From: Dendronalium phyllosphericum CENA369 | Lineage (GTDB): Bacteria > Cyanobacteriota > Cyanobacteriia > Cyanobacteriales > Nostocaceae | Direction: 5' to 3' | DNA length: 64,000 nt | Assembly: GCF_016056275.1 (NCBI RefSeq) | Contig: NZ_JAECZA010000214.1 | Location: 4,741 to 68,740 of the forward strand | Part shown: positions 47,526-56,490 of the stretch, in pieces | Layout of the letters: the number at the start of each line of letters is the position of its first letter | Numbering within the stretch: position 1 is the first letter of the stretch | The notes under the pieces: model-generated | Databases searched by the model: none | What the model saw: only the letters and a program-made list of their open reading frames with translations | What the model was told of the DNA's origin: nothing | Translations under genes and position numbers: made by a program

Positions 47526-48187
47526 ACTAGCTGGGTAAGTGTGTTTGTAGTCAAGACATTAAGTCCTCAAATATTCAATCACTAAAATGCTTACCCTTGG
47601 AGTGACACTCCTATAGATTGAGCCACAATTACAGCTCTAATCTAAAAGTGAATAACTTTGAATCTTGGTGCTATTACCACCTTAAATCCGCTAACCTTGG
47701 CGGATTTTGGCTTTTTCATAAAAAATTAACTAAGCCCTTAATCAGTAATCTCGTGTCCTATTAAAGAGCGATCGTTAAGATCCAGAGGCAAACAATTTTC
47801 GGAGTTTCTGCATATATTTCGTTTAATTATCACTAAAATTAGTCGAACTTAATATTACTAATTCGCAAAATGATTGCGACAACTCGAACTCGCAAAAGTC
47901 GATGCAAGTAAATTTTTCATACTTATGCCACTTGCTACTCCGCAAGTAGTAAATCAATATTTATTGTACAGATGTTAGTTTCTCCAAATTTGTGGGAAGA
48001 ATACAGCTTGGATTACTTAGCTGATGTGCGTTTAATCTAGTCTGTTGAAATGAAAGCCAGAACAAGAGTAGACTCCTTGCAAAAGTTGATTTTGCACTTT
48101 TGTAGAGAAAGGGGCACAAAATACTAGTGTTTCGTGCTTTCTAATTTAGGAAATCATCACCTGATGAGATATCAAAAGGAAGAACAA
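47526..48187. other. Long intergenic region with one hairpin
   Basis: This 662-bp AT-rich region has no convincing gene; the longest tidy frame (from 47970) is 22 codons. It contains the terminator-like hairpin at 47684-47712. Confidence 0.5.
47684..47712 (+). terminator. Terminator-like hairpin
   Basis: AAATCCGC (47684-47691) pairs with GCGGATTT (47700-47707), followed by TGGCTTTTTC. It is 158 bp after the glycosyltransferase stop, so it may end that transcript or a small RNA. Confidence 0.6.
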
Positions 48188-48952
48188 ATGGTGATTTATT
48201 TACATAACTTTATTATCAGTCGAAAACGTTATATACAGATTGAAAGTCAGCCTCATCATATCACTGGTATCTTTAAAACGCTTCTCAACTCCAAGAATAA
48301 GCATGGCTGTGAATTAACCAATATTCACAGTGCTTATTATAAATGTGAAGAAGAAGGAACAGTAACTTTTTATCAAGCATACAAAACTGAGACAGATAAT
48401 CCAGGAATTTGGACTTATGTTGTATATGAATGTCCAGCAGGCAAGGAACAAGTTTTCTGGGATTTCAAAATTGCGACTGACATAAAGCCACTAAAAAAAC
48501 TCATAAGTGGCCAGAAACTTACTCAACTAACCGTAAATATCAAAGATTATTTGAATTGGAAATCTCAAGAAGATGAATATCTTGATATTAAACTACCTTC
48601 TGAGTGGAATACACGAGCGGGAAGAGAAATTGCTAGCTTAATTTTAGAAGAATTAAAGGCTTTAAAAGCGTCATCTGTTTTTGCAGAAGAGGTAGGAAAA
48701 GAATATATAAAAGCAGTTATTAACGACTTTATTCAAGCTGCACAAGAAGTTTTGCAAACAAAAGGTACAGCAAAAGACTTTGAAACAGTTCAATACAACG
48801 TATTGAAGAAAATTAAAAGTGATGAAATAGCTAATTTAATCATTAAATATAATAACTACCGGATATGGCAAGCTGCTTTACCCAGTAAATCAAAAGCAGT
48901 TGAACATGCATTCAATACTGCATTAAGTCTGATCTGCCGCATGAAGTCGTAG
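48188..48952 (+). CDS. Hypothetical protein, AT-rich gene
   Basis: The ATG at 48188 has AAGGAAGA five bases upstream and is preferred over the GTG at 48134 and ATG at 48164. The 254-residue product is not recognised. A beta-rich N-terminal half (YLHNFIISRKRYIQIES, TVTFYQAYKTET, WTYVVYECPAGKEQVFWDF) is followed by a mostly helical C-terminal half rich in Lys and Glu. There is no membrane segment and no known catalytic motif. The codon usage is AT-richer than flanking genes. The stop codon lies within a palindromic repeat, so the C-terminus may be altered. Confidence 0.65.
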   Translation: MVIYLHNFIISRKRYIQIESQPHHITGIFKTLLNSKNKHGCELTNIHSAYYKCEEEGTVTFYQAYKTETDNPGIWTYVVYECPAGKEQVFWDFKIATDIKPLKKLISGQKLTQLTVNIKDYLNWKSQEDEYLDIKLPSEWNTRAGREIASLILEELKALKASSVFAEEVGKEYIKAVINDFIQAAQEVLQTKGTAKDFETVQYNVLKKIKSDEIANLIIKYNNYRIWQAALPSKSKAVEHAFNTALSLICRMKS

Positions 48953-49041
48953 AGACGCGATTAACCCTTGTCTGTACAAGAGTCAGTTCTCGTAGAGATG
49001 CGATTATACTCTTACGAGCCTCTACGCGTCTCTACAAGAGT
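48946..49041. repeat. Rearranged palindromic-repeat cluster
   Basis: Several half-units of the GTAGAGACGCGATTA family (CGTAGAGACGCGATTAA, TGTACAAGAGTCAG, CGTAGAGATGCGATTA, CGCGTCTCTACAAGAG) are arranged in nested order. It overlaps the stop codon of the gene at 48188 and lies before the crr6 stop. Confidence 0.8.
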
Positions 49042-49057
49042 CATCTGCGTTACTATT

Positions 49058-49528
49058 TCAAAATATCTCAAACAGCGCATCATCTAATTCGTAACCCAGC
49101 ATTTGTGCCATAGATTTCAGCCGCGATGAACTGGGGATATCTTGTTGTTTGAGCCAATCACTTAAAACAAAAATTTTGTGCATCAAAAAGATTTCTAAAG
49201 CTTCGGGATTGTACTGAATACCTTCTTTGGAACTAAATTGGTGCGGTACAAGCATGGCAGTGTAACGAGCCAATTCTCCAGTTTTCCAATCGAGTAAAAA
49301 TGGCAACCAGGGATATTTGGCATCCAAACGGACGAACCACAGCCGCAATTCTGGAATTTCTGAAAGTTCGCGGGGATCGCCAGGTTCTAGTGGATAGTCG
49401 ATATCAAAGCGCAACTGCTGTTCGTAGGAAACGATTCCCTGTTGCAACAGTTGCTCAATTACCGTTAATGCAGGCGAAAGATCCAGATTATTAATGGAGT
49501 CAGTATTGAGTGCGATCGCGATTGTCAT
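49058..49528 (-). CDS. CRR6-type NDH-1 assembly factor
   Basis: This 156-residue protein from the ATG at 49528 (a TTG at 49558 would add ten residues) belongs to the CRR6 family (DUF1817; Slr1097 in Synechocystis). That family assists assembly of the hydrophilic arm of the photosynthetic NDH-1 complex. Diagnostic stretches are RFDIDYPLEPGDPRELSEIP, RLWFVRLDAKYPWLPFLLDW, YTAMLVPHQFSSKEGIQYN and SMAQMLGYELDDALFEIF. It is expected in the cytosol. No ndh gene is nearby. Confidence 0.88.
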   Translation of the reverse strand: MTIAIALNTDSINNLDLSPALTVIEQLLQQGIVSYEQQLRFDIDYPLEPGDPRELSEIPELRLWFVRLDAKYPWLPFLLDWKTGELARYTAMLVPHQFSSKEGIQYNPEALEIFLMHKIFVLSDWLKQQDIPSSSRLKSMAQMLGYELDDALFEIF

Positions 49529-49558
49529 TGACTCAGCAGCCACTTTCTTTATGCTCAA

Positions 49559-50031
49559 CAGTAGGATTGAGAATCAACAGTACCAGCTTTCAGCAATAGA
49601 TGCCACATTTACGGACAGCAAAATAGAAGCAGATGTTCTCACGCCTTAATATATTTACCAAAATGTCGTAAAACAGCAGTCACCGTCTACTTTCGAGTGG
49701 TATCGCCATTAATTACAAAACGTTAACGCGACTACAAACTTAACTTAACATTCAATTTGTGGGTGTTCCCTCTAGTCAAGACAACACCCGCCCTAAGGTG
49801 GACATTTTTAACGATTTTAAGTTAAAGTTGTAATGAGTTTGTTTTAGATTAGGGTGTGGCAAAAAACCGCCAACAAGCTACCACAATCGCTACCTTAGAC
49901 TATGAATTTTGCCGCGATCGCTAGCAACAACGCAGTTAGAAGTGGCATGGCGGCATGTAATGTCCTTGCAGATTAAAGAATTGATAAACATTAAAACGGG
50001 AAAATTCTCCCAATAGTTAAAAAAGTTAACT
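49559..50031. promoter_or_regulatory. Intergenic region with palindromes before the Fur-family gene
   Basis: This 473-bp gap has no gene. GGGAAAATTCTCCC (49998-50011) is a near-perfect palindrome and AGTTAAAAAAGTTAACT abuts the ATG. Both are candidate binding sites for autoregulation by the downstream Fur-type repressor; this is inference only. Confidence 0.4.
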
Positions 50032-50481
50032 ATGCAAAAACCAGCAATATCTACAAAACCAATTCGTTCTTTAGAAGATGCCCTTGAGCGGTGTCAAATG
50101 CTGGGTATGCGCGTCAGTCGCCAGCGCCGCTTTATCCTAGAACTGTTGTGGCAAGCTAACGAACACCTTTCTGCCAGAGAAATTTACGATCGCCTGAACC
50201 ATCAAGGTAAAGACATTGGTCACACCTCTGTTTATCAGAACCTAGAAGCCTTATCCAGTCAAGGCATAATCGAGTGTATCGAACGCTGCAACGGTCGTTT
50301 ATACGGCAATATCAGTGATTCTCACAGCCATGTCAATTGTATTGATACCGATCAAATCCTTGACGTGCATGTAGAACTACCAGAAGAGTTTATTCGTCAA
50401 GTTGAAGAACAAACTGGAGTACGGATTACTGAATATACTATTAACTTTTATGGCTATCGCAATTCACCAGAAAAGCCATAA
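50032..50481 (+). CDS. Fur-family regulator, probably PerR/FurC type
   Basis: This 149-residue Fur-fold repressor has a winged helix (SRQRRFILELLWQANEHLSA, GHTSVYQNLEALSSQGII) and a dimerisation domain with HSHVNC. The CxxC structural zinc pairs of classical PerR/Fur are absent after HVNC and at the C-terminus. Of the three cyanobacterial paralogues it looks unlike FurA and Zur, and most like FurC, the proposed peroxide sensor; this is from memory of the family and not proven. It is autoregulated if the adjacent palindromes are operators. Confidence 0.82.
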   Translation: MQKPAISTKPIRSLEDALERCQMLGMRVSRQRRFILELLWQANEHLSAREIYDRLNHQGKDIGHTSVYQNLEALSSQGIIECIERCNGRLYGNISDSHSHVNCIDTDQILDVHVELPEEFIRQVEEQTGVRITEYTINFYGYRNSPEKP

Positions 50482-50549
50482 CTGTTGTTTGTCAGTTGTC
50501 AGTTGTCAGTGGCAAATGGCTATTACAATTGACAACTAGCAACCAACAA

Positions 50550-53500
50550 TTATTCACCGCCATAATCGCCAGGATGAACGCCAAAAACTGTCTCATCTTC
50601 AGGCTCATCATCGTATAAATCTATTGGCGAAATCGGTTCGCCTTCTAAACTTTCAATTAGCTTCATCTTAGAAGTATTGTTAATCCAAAGGTCTGTACTG
50701 GTTGTAGCATTATTGACACTGAGGAGAGATTGCTGCGATAGCAAACTTTTTAGCGTTTGAAATTGCTCTAAAGAGAACAAAGCACCATTAAGGGTAGCAA
50801 TTTCTCTATCAGCGTCAGAGAGGATAGCATCAAATAAACAGGCGTTGGTAAGATTGGCGCTTTGAAGATTCACTTTCGTGAGGTTAGCGCCAGTAAGGTT
50901 AGCACCGATGAGATTCGCATCACTGAGGTTAGCGCCAGTGAGGTTAGCATTAGTGAGGTTAGCACCGATGAGATTAGCACCACTGAGGTTAGCGCCTGCT
51001 AAGTTTGCCTCCATTAACGCTGCATCTGCTAAATTGGTTTGTCCTAGATTAGCCCCAGTTAATATGACTTGCGACAAAAATGCTTTTGAGAGGTTAAGTC
51101 CCGCTAGAGAGCGCGAGTGTATTCGCTTTGTAAAAGTGCTACTAGATAAGACAGCTGCTTTAGAAATTATTACCAGCACAGCTTCTGGATAAAACTCTCC
51201 CAAGTTGCTTGGATTACCGCAAGGGGAAAATGGAACTTTTATTTCTCGGTAGCAAGCACTCAGTAATAAAAATACATTCACTCCGACATTGACATTTACC
51301 TGCTCAACATTCACAGGATTTTGCAATTTGTGAAAATTAGTTAAGGCTTTGTGTGCTATTCCCTCATCTAACCAACGACCTTGACAATACGCACGCCAGA
51401 AAGACTCAAGACGTTGCAATAAAACTTCCCAGGAATCGCTGCTTTGCTTGCGCCATAACGTTGCGATCGCTAATTCTTCAATTTCCTGACTGAGAATGCC
51501 ATAACCGAGTAAATTGTAGAGGTGTTGGGCAACACTATGACAATCAAGGATAAAAGTTAGCGTTCCGTAAGCATCTTCTTGACGTTGAGCCAGAATTTGC
51601 AATTGATTAGCAATAGCTTCAGCACAGAGATATTCTCCCAATTTGGGGTGAGAGAATTCTATCTTGGTTGTCATCTGTTGCATTTGACAACTAACCACTG
51701 CCGACTGACTACTGACAAAAGAGCGAAAATAGAACGCTGGTAAAGTATTTGATTCTTGAGGCAAAATAACTTGATGGCGATCGCTTTGCAAAATTTGTAA
51801 GGCGATTGTTTGCATGTGCTCGATTAAATCTTGGGGATGGCGACCAGAAAGTAGGTTTGCGATCGCTTCTTGAGTATGATGGATATGAGCCGACCCCGAC
51901 CGCAGTAACATTGCCTTGATGCCGTCCGTTAAGGGATAGCCCAACAACCAGCGACTCAGACGATAATAAATTTCCCACATTAAAGCAGAACTATTTTTTT
52001 GTTGACTATCAGCAGCTAATTGCAAGATTTCCTCATCTAGTAATCCGTCACGATGTAAAACACCCAACAAATAAAGCATCAGGGGTTGACGGACAAGTGC
52101 AGAAAGTTGCGGGAAATTAGGTTTGCTAGCAAATAGCCCTGCCTGTTTTAAAAATGTAAAGAAATTTTGAGCAATGGGCAATGATTGCACTGTCGCCCAC
52201 TGTTGAAACCATTGCTTTAGCTGTTCCGCCTCTAATGGCTGGATAACGATTCGTCGCAATTGCAGCGGTATCTCTGGGACAATTTCTTGTAAAGTCGTAG
52301 TTTGACTGGTCAATACAATCTTGTGTCGGCGTTCGGATTGAAATTTAAGTAACTGCTGAATAAAAACTGCTTTTGCCCTTTTGCCTTGACTAGAAGAAGG
52401 TAATTCGTCCAAACCATCAAGTAACAACAGACACCGAGGACGATCTTGCTCCAGCCAATTACCCAAGTTGATGTCAAAATTCCTAGGAAAAGCAGAATTC
52501 AAGGTTTCTATAAAAGTGCTGCCATACTTAATATCCCGTAGTCGAATGATGATTGGCATCCAATTAGGGTAAAGTTCTCGCGCCAACTGTGCAGCCCAGA
52601 TTTGGCAGAAACTCGTTTTGCCACCACCAGATTCTGACTCAACGACAGCAATCGTTTCCAAATCAGTTAATTGTTGCTGCGCCCATGTCCCTAAATCCAT
52701 AGGTGAGGCAGTTTTTTTCTCTGTCTTGGCACTACTTTCTACTATCGGCAACCCAGTAAGAGGAACATAGATATCCTTGAGAGCAAATGATTCCATCAGC
52801 AACGGCGTACTGAGATTTTGCAGCAAACTAGCTCGATAATTTTGCCGATACAAGTCAATTTTGTCGCCCACTTTCTCAGTAACAGATATCCCTAGCAGTC
52901 CGGGTTCTGGGCTATAGCTATTACTCGCGGCGAAGTTGGTAGGCAATAAACTCCCTACCCGGAAAAATTTTTGCAGTTGAGCTAAAGGCGGAGCATTCTG
53001 GGCAATAACTAACAGTACATATCCGGGAAGTGCGTGTGTCAAACGCTGCGTTAGCAGTTTAGCTTCCAGTTCCTCAGCACCATTAGCAACAAACCAAGCT
53101 ACAGCAGCATTATTCATCTGTTGCACTAGTAAAGAATCTGCGACCAATGTCAGTGCTTGTTCAGCTTGAGTGTCAGTTAGTTTACCTGGACTGAGGGTTT
53201 TCAATAACCCGTGCAGTTGAGCATCTTGGAGAATCAGTTTGCCGACTCCCTCTTTGACTATTTTTGGTTGCGAGGGTATCATCGCTCGGTTGAGCCAAGG
53301 TCTTTGCAGGCGTTCTTCACAATCTATAACTTGCCGCAGTGCTTGCAGATAGGCAATTTGAAACGCTAGCCACGTACCTTCGTTGCGTTTTAAGGCTTTT
53401 TTTTGGCTGAGACTACGTAATAAACTTTCAGTCAGTGAAGCAATTAAAGGAATTTCTTCTCCAACAACACTTAAAGGTAGTTCTAAAACTTCTGCTAGGG

Positions 53501-53648
53501 TACAGATGTCGAGCGGCATGAGGCTTTTGACTTCCATATCTTGAGCAATACGGTAGGCAATACCTGCCAATTGCCCAGATGAAAACCCACTAGTTTGATT
53601 AATTTCGATATGGCGTTCTGTCAACCAATGCCGAATATTCAAGTTCAT
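50550..53648 (-). CDS. NACHT-domain STAND NTPase with pentapeptide-repeat C-terminus
   Basis: This is a 1032-residue protein. An N-terminal helical region of about 300 residues holds no recognised effector. The NACHT NTPase has Walker A ESGGGKTS (about 339-346) and Walker B RCLLLLDGLDEL (Asp411, Asp414-Glu415). A helical arm with the conserved FSHPKLGEYLCAEAIA motif follows, then a pentapeptide solenoid (about 810-920, ANLxGANLxxANL units) and an acidic tail. Bacterial NACHT proteins include antiviral sensors; pentapeptide repeats would replace the usual LRR or TPR sensor. A TGACNAC heptamer array encodes residues about 646-657. It is monocistronic and divergent from the gene at 53819. Confidence 0.88.
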   Translation of the reverse strand: MNLNIRHWLTERHIEINQTSGFSSGQLAGIAYRIAQDMEVKSLMPLDICTLAEVLELPLSVVGEEIPLIASLTESLLRSLSQKKALKRNEGTWLAFQIAYLQALRQVIDCEERLQRPWLNRAMIPSQPKIVKEGVGKLILQDAQLHGLLKTLSPGKLTDTQAEQALTLVADSLLVQQMNNAAVAWFVANGAEELEAKLLTQRLTHALPGYVLLVIAQNAPPLAQLQKFFRVGSLLPTNFAASNSYSPEPGLLGISVTEKVGDKIDLYRQNYRASLLQNLSTPLLMESFALKDIYVPLTGLPIVESSAKTEKKTASPMDLGTWAQQQLTDLETIAVVESESGGGKTSFCQIWAAQLARELYPNWMPIIIRLRDIKYGSTFIETLNSAFPRNFDINLGNWLEQDRPRCLLLLDGLDELPSSSQGKRAKAVFIQQLLKFQSERRHKIVLTSQTTTLQEIVPEIPLQLRRIVIQPLEAEQLKQWFQQWATVQSLPIAQNFFTFLKQAGLFASKPNFPQLSALVRQPLMLYLLGVLHRDGLLDEEILQLAADSQQKNSSALMWEIYYRLSRWLLGYPLTDGIKAMLLRSGSAHIHHTQEAIANLLSGRHPQDLIEHMQTIALQILQSDRHQVILPQESNTLPAFYFRSFVSSQSAVVSCQMQQMTTKIEFSHPKLGEYLCAEAIANQLQILAQRQEDAYGTLTFILDCHSVAQHLYNLLGYGILSQEIEELAIATLWRKQSSDSWEVLLQRLESFWRAYCQGRWLDEGIAHKALTNFHKLQNPVNVEQVNVNVGVNVFLLLSACYREIKVPFSPCGNPSNLGEFYPEAVLVIISKAAVLSSSTFTKRIHSRSLAGLNLSKAFLSQVILTGANLGQTNLADAALMEANLAGANLSGANLIGANLTNANLTGANLSDANLIGANLTGANLTKVNLQSANLTNACLFDAILSDADREIATLNGALFSLEQFQTLKSLLSQQSLLSVNNATTSTDLWINNTSKMKLIESLEGEPISPIDLYDDEPEDETVFGVHPGDYGGE
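51685..51716. repeat. TGACNAC heptamer STRR inside the NACHT gene
   Basis: Units TGACAAC, TAACCAC, TGCCGAC, TGACTAC, TGAC encode a Ser/Val/Gln segment (SSQSAVVSCQ) just before the conserved FSHPKLGEYL helix. The same heptamer is common between genes in this window. Confidence 0.8.
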
Positions 53649-53818
53649 TTAATTACATGGTGAATACCTGCTTATGGCAATTATCTTCCATTTATCAGTT
53701 TGCGAAAACAGGTAACAATAGGGAGGACTATGCCTAGGACTTGCAAATAAAAAACATCTTTTTGTCATTATTGGCTGCAAACAACTGCAAGCGGGATACT
53801 CATTTATTGAAGCTAACT

Positions 53819-55645
53819 ATGAGCGATCGCCCTTTAAAATTATTGTTAATCGACCAAGACCCCATTTTCCGGCTAGGACTACGGGTAAGCTTAGAAGAAA
53901 ATCCTAATTTGCAAGTTGTCTCAGAAGCACAAACAGATACTGCCGCTTTGCAAATACTCGCAGAACTCGCTCAACAAGACGACCGAGTAAATTTAGTGGT
54001 TTTGGAATTAGGTAATAGTCGCTCTAATTATAGTCAGCAGCAAGGTTTACAACTCTGTCGGCAACAGAAAGCTTTGTACCCCAAACTACCTATTCTTCTC
54101 CTCAGTTCTGTTCAAGAGCCAGAAGTGCTTTTAGCAGCAAAATTTATTGGTGTAGATGGCTACTGTCCTAAAGGCACTCCCGTTTCCGAACTAGTAGCCG
54201 CTATTGAAGAAGTAGCAGCTGGTGGTTTCCATTGGCCTAGCGAAAGCGAAGTAGAAGAGCAGAGGAGCAGGGGAGCAGAGGGGCAGAGGGGCAGAGGGGC
54301 AGAGGAGCAAAGAGAGAACTCAGCACTCAGCACTCAGCACTCAGCACTCAGCACTAAGAAGCACTCACCTCTCCCATTCGCTAGGTTGCGACAAAATTGG
54401 CGTTTGTCGGGAATTAGTCAGATTGACGCTGCCCTAAAGTCGGTAACTGCCCAACTCAAAATATCCGGACTACCACTACTAGATCGAGCAGTTTTGGCTG
54501 GACAGCGACGAGAATTGCTGGCTACTCGTTGGTTGCTCAATCATTTGTTGTTATTACCACAAGAAAGACAACAACAACAGCAATTTATCTCCTCTAGTCA
54601 GCAACTTCCTATTGTTCCTCCATTGAGTAGTACTGTTGACAGGCCACCTTCATCGTCTCTACTTAGCCCAAGAGCGCTGCAAGCTGCTTTGTTTTCAACT
54701 TGTGTGAAGAAACTGCAATTTTCTTTACAAAATCTGACAGATGAACCCTTAGAAATTGATATTTTTAGTGAAGAAAAAAGAAGAGAACTCCTTTATTTAA
54801 TTCTGCAAAAACTAGCTCAACAGTTAGACGAATTACGTCTTGCTCAAATCGCGATAAATCAATTAGAAGATTTAAAATTCACTATATTACTTGATTTATG
54901 GCAAGAAACAATTATAGATTTTTTTGGTAAATTTTTTCGGGTGCGTTTGGGCAAACAAGATATAGAAGTAGTCAAGATATTGCTGCAAAATCCTGAGGTT
55001 GTGCAAAAAGAAATTTTAAACAAAATTCCTCTATCTCTTGAGTTATTGTCTTATCTCCTATTCCAAACAGATTTGTATATTGATAATACTTTCTACTCAT
55101 CTGGGAGTACTGAAGCTAGATTGCAAGCAGAAAATCTACTAGAAAATTTGTTAATTCAAGTAGCGAATGGTGTTGTGCAACCACTACTCAATTATTTAGC
55201 AGATGTAGAAGCAATTAAGCAAAAATTTTACGATCGCAAGTTAATTTCCACACGAGAAATCGAACGTTTTAGAAACAATTTGTCATGGAAATACCGTTTG
55301 AATAATTCTGTAAAAGAAGCCCAAAGAATTTTTGAAAGCCGCTATGAATTATGTGTATTAGCAACTCGCGGCATTGCTAAAATTTCAATTTATGCCCCTC
55401 GCAGTCAGGAATTAGCACAGCTTTCGGGAATTCCTCTATTAATAACACTGATAATCGAATTTCGAGATGCGATCGCTCCGCGTCTGCGATCGCTATTATC
55501 TTTTTTAGGAAGTGGTATTGTCTTCGTTCTCACCCAAATAATTGGTAGAGGTCTGGGTTTAATTGGTCGTGGTATTTTACAAGGGATTGGCAGTGTATCC
55601 TTACAAGAAAAAAACTTCAAACGCAACGACGAACGACCAAAATAA
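53819..55645 (+). CDS. Ycf55/DUF3685 protein with N-terminal pseudo-receiver domain
   Basis: This protein is 608 residues from the ATG at 53819 (a TTG at 53741 would add 26 without merit). Residues 1-137 form a CheY-like receiver fused to a DUF3685/Ycf55 region (about 185-600) known from cyanobacteria and red-algal plastids. In the receiver the phosphoacceptor position is Glu63 (VVLELG) rather than Asp, and the acidic pair reads IDQD, while Lys118 (GYCPKG) is kept. This suggests phosphorylation-independent signalling. Residues about 147-182 are encoded by two heptamer repeat families. The C-terminus has a hydrophobic stretch (LLSFLGSGIVFVLTQIIGRG). The exact role of Ycf55 is unknown. Confidence 0.85.
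   Translation: MSDRPLKLLLIDQDPIFRLGLRVSLEENPNLQVVSEAQTDTAALQILAELAQQDDRVNLVVLELGNSRSNYSQQQGLQLCRQQKALYPKLPILLLSSVQEPEVLLAAKFIGVDGYCPKGTPVSELVAAIEEVAAGGFHWPSESEVEEQRSRGAEGQRGRGAEEQRENSALSTQHSALSTKKHSPLPFARLRQNWRLSGISQIDAALKSVTAQLKISGLPLLDRAVLAGQRRELLATRWLLNHLLLLPQERQQQQQFISSSQQLPIVPPLSSTVDRPPSSSLLSPRALQAALFSTCVKKLQFSLQNLTDEPLEIDIFSEEKRRELLYLILQKLAQQLDELRLAQIAINQLEDLKFTILLDLWQETIIDFFGKFFRVRLGKQDIEVVKILLQNPEVVQKEILNKIPLSLELLSYLLFQTDLYIDNTFYSSGSTEARLQAENLLENLLIQVANGVVQPLLNYLADVEAIKQKFYDRKLISTREIERFRNNLSWKYRLNNSVKEAQRIFESRYELCVLATRGIAKISIYAPRSQELAQLSGIPLLITLIIEFRDAIAPRLRSLLSFLGSGIVFVLTQIIGRGLGLIGRGILQGIGSVSLQEKNFKRNDERPK
54257..54356. repeat. Compound STRR array inside the Ycf55-like gene
   Basis: GAGCAGAG/GGGCAGA units (about 54257-54310) are followed by five CAGCACT units (54320-54354). 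They are translated in frame as a Gln/Arg/Glu/Gly-rich then Ser/Ala/Thr-rich linker between the receiver and DUF3685 parts. Confidence 0.9.
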
Positions 55646-55977
55646 GCACAGACAAAGTCGAGGACACAAATATACAGATCGCATTCAACTCAGCATTTAC
55701 CTGCAACTTAATATAAATATACTTTTTTGTCCAAGTTCAACTTTATCAAAATTAGGGCTTTTGACTTTAGTCCGCACAGGCTGACTTTGTTTATTTAGCC
55801 GCGATTTCTAGTCGCCTTAGTTAGTTTAAACCCCTCTTGCTAACTAGAAGAGGGGTAATGTTTATCAATGCAAAGTGTCGCAGAGCGGAAAATGATAACT
55901 TTGTCACTCAAGCAGTTTACATCTTCTGCTTTTGTAAGTTGTGAGATTTAGTAAATAAATCTGTTTTCACTCCTCAC
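55646..55977. other. Convergent intergenic region with hairpin
   Basis: The 332 bp contain ACCCCTCTT (55830-55838), loop GCTAACTAG and AAGAGGGGT (55848-55856). This 9-bp perfect stem is suited to a bidirectional terminator between the Ycf55-like and TIGR02652 genes, although it lacks a long T-run. No gene is seen. Confidence 0.6.
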
Positions 55978-56490
55978 CTACTCAAATAATCTGAAATAGG
56001 GGTAGCGCACAGGAACTCCAGGCTCTTTTTCCAAATCAAAATTAATCACTTCCCAGCAGGGATCTTCTGAGGGTTCAGGGCTAAATTCCACAGGTAAGCC
56101 GTACAGTCGTGCAGATGTAGCTTCTGGCTGTCCAGAACGCCAAGGTGTACTCCGTTCTAAATAGCCGCTCATCAATTCCTGATAACGTCTAGCAATGATT
56201 ACCCGTGTTGCTCGATAGCCTTGAGTGTACAGCTTATCTAGTGCTTCGTGAATTTCAAACCGAATACCATCGGGATGAGTGTGCTGTCTATACCATTCAC
56301 TATTCCACCTGCGCCAATGTCGCCCCGACTGAAGATGAATTAGTTCTCCAGTTTTGGGATTAGCTTCAAACGCGCCATGACGCGGACACAGATAAGTATC
56401 TGTCAGTGTCAATGCTGGGATAGTCTGGCGACAGTGAGGGCACTGAATTTCGGGGCCAAATATGGGGTACTGCAAGCCTGGATTCATCAT
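55978..56490 (-). CDS. TIGR02652 family cyanobacterial protein
   Basis: This 170-residue protein is conserved in cyanobacteria as TIGR02652. It has an N-terminal zinc-ribbon-like pair (CPHCRQ and CPRHGAF), then HWRRWNSEWYRQHTHPDGIR, GYRATRVIIARRYQELMSGY and a C-terminal SEDPCWEVINFDLEKEPGVP. Function is unknown; the Cys pairs suggest a structural metal. Its ATG overlaps the stop of the 75-residue gene upstream (ATGA), so the two are translationally coupled. Confidence 0.88.
   Translation of the reverse strand: MMNPGLQYPIFGPEIQCPHCRQTIPALTLTDTYLCPRHGAFEANPKTGELIHLQSGRHWRRWNSEWYRQHTHPDGIRFEIHEALDKLYTQGYRATRVIIARRYQELMSGYLERSTPWRSGQPEATSARLYGLPVEFSPEPSEDPCWEVINFDLEKEPGVPVRYPYFRLFE

Noticed and set aside
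50878-51192. 104-codon open frame on the plus strand inside the NACHT gene
   Set aside because: It is the antisense of the pentapeptide repeats (periodic LRLAPVRLAP pattern). The minus-strand gene explains the sequence.
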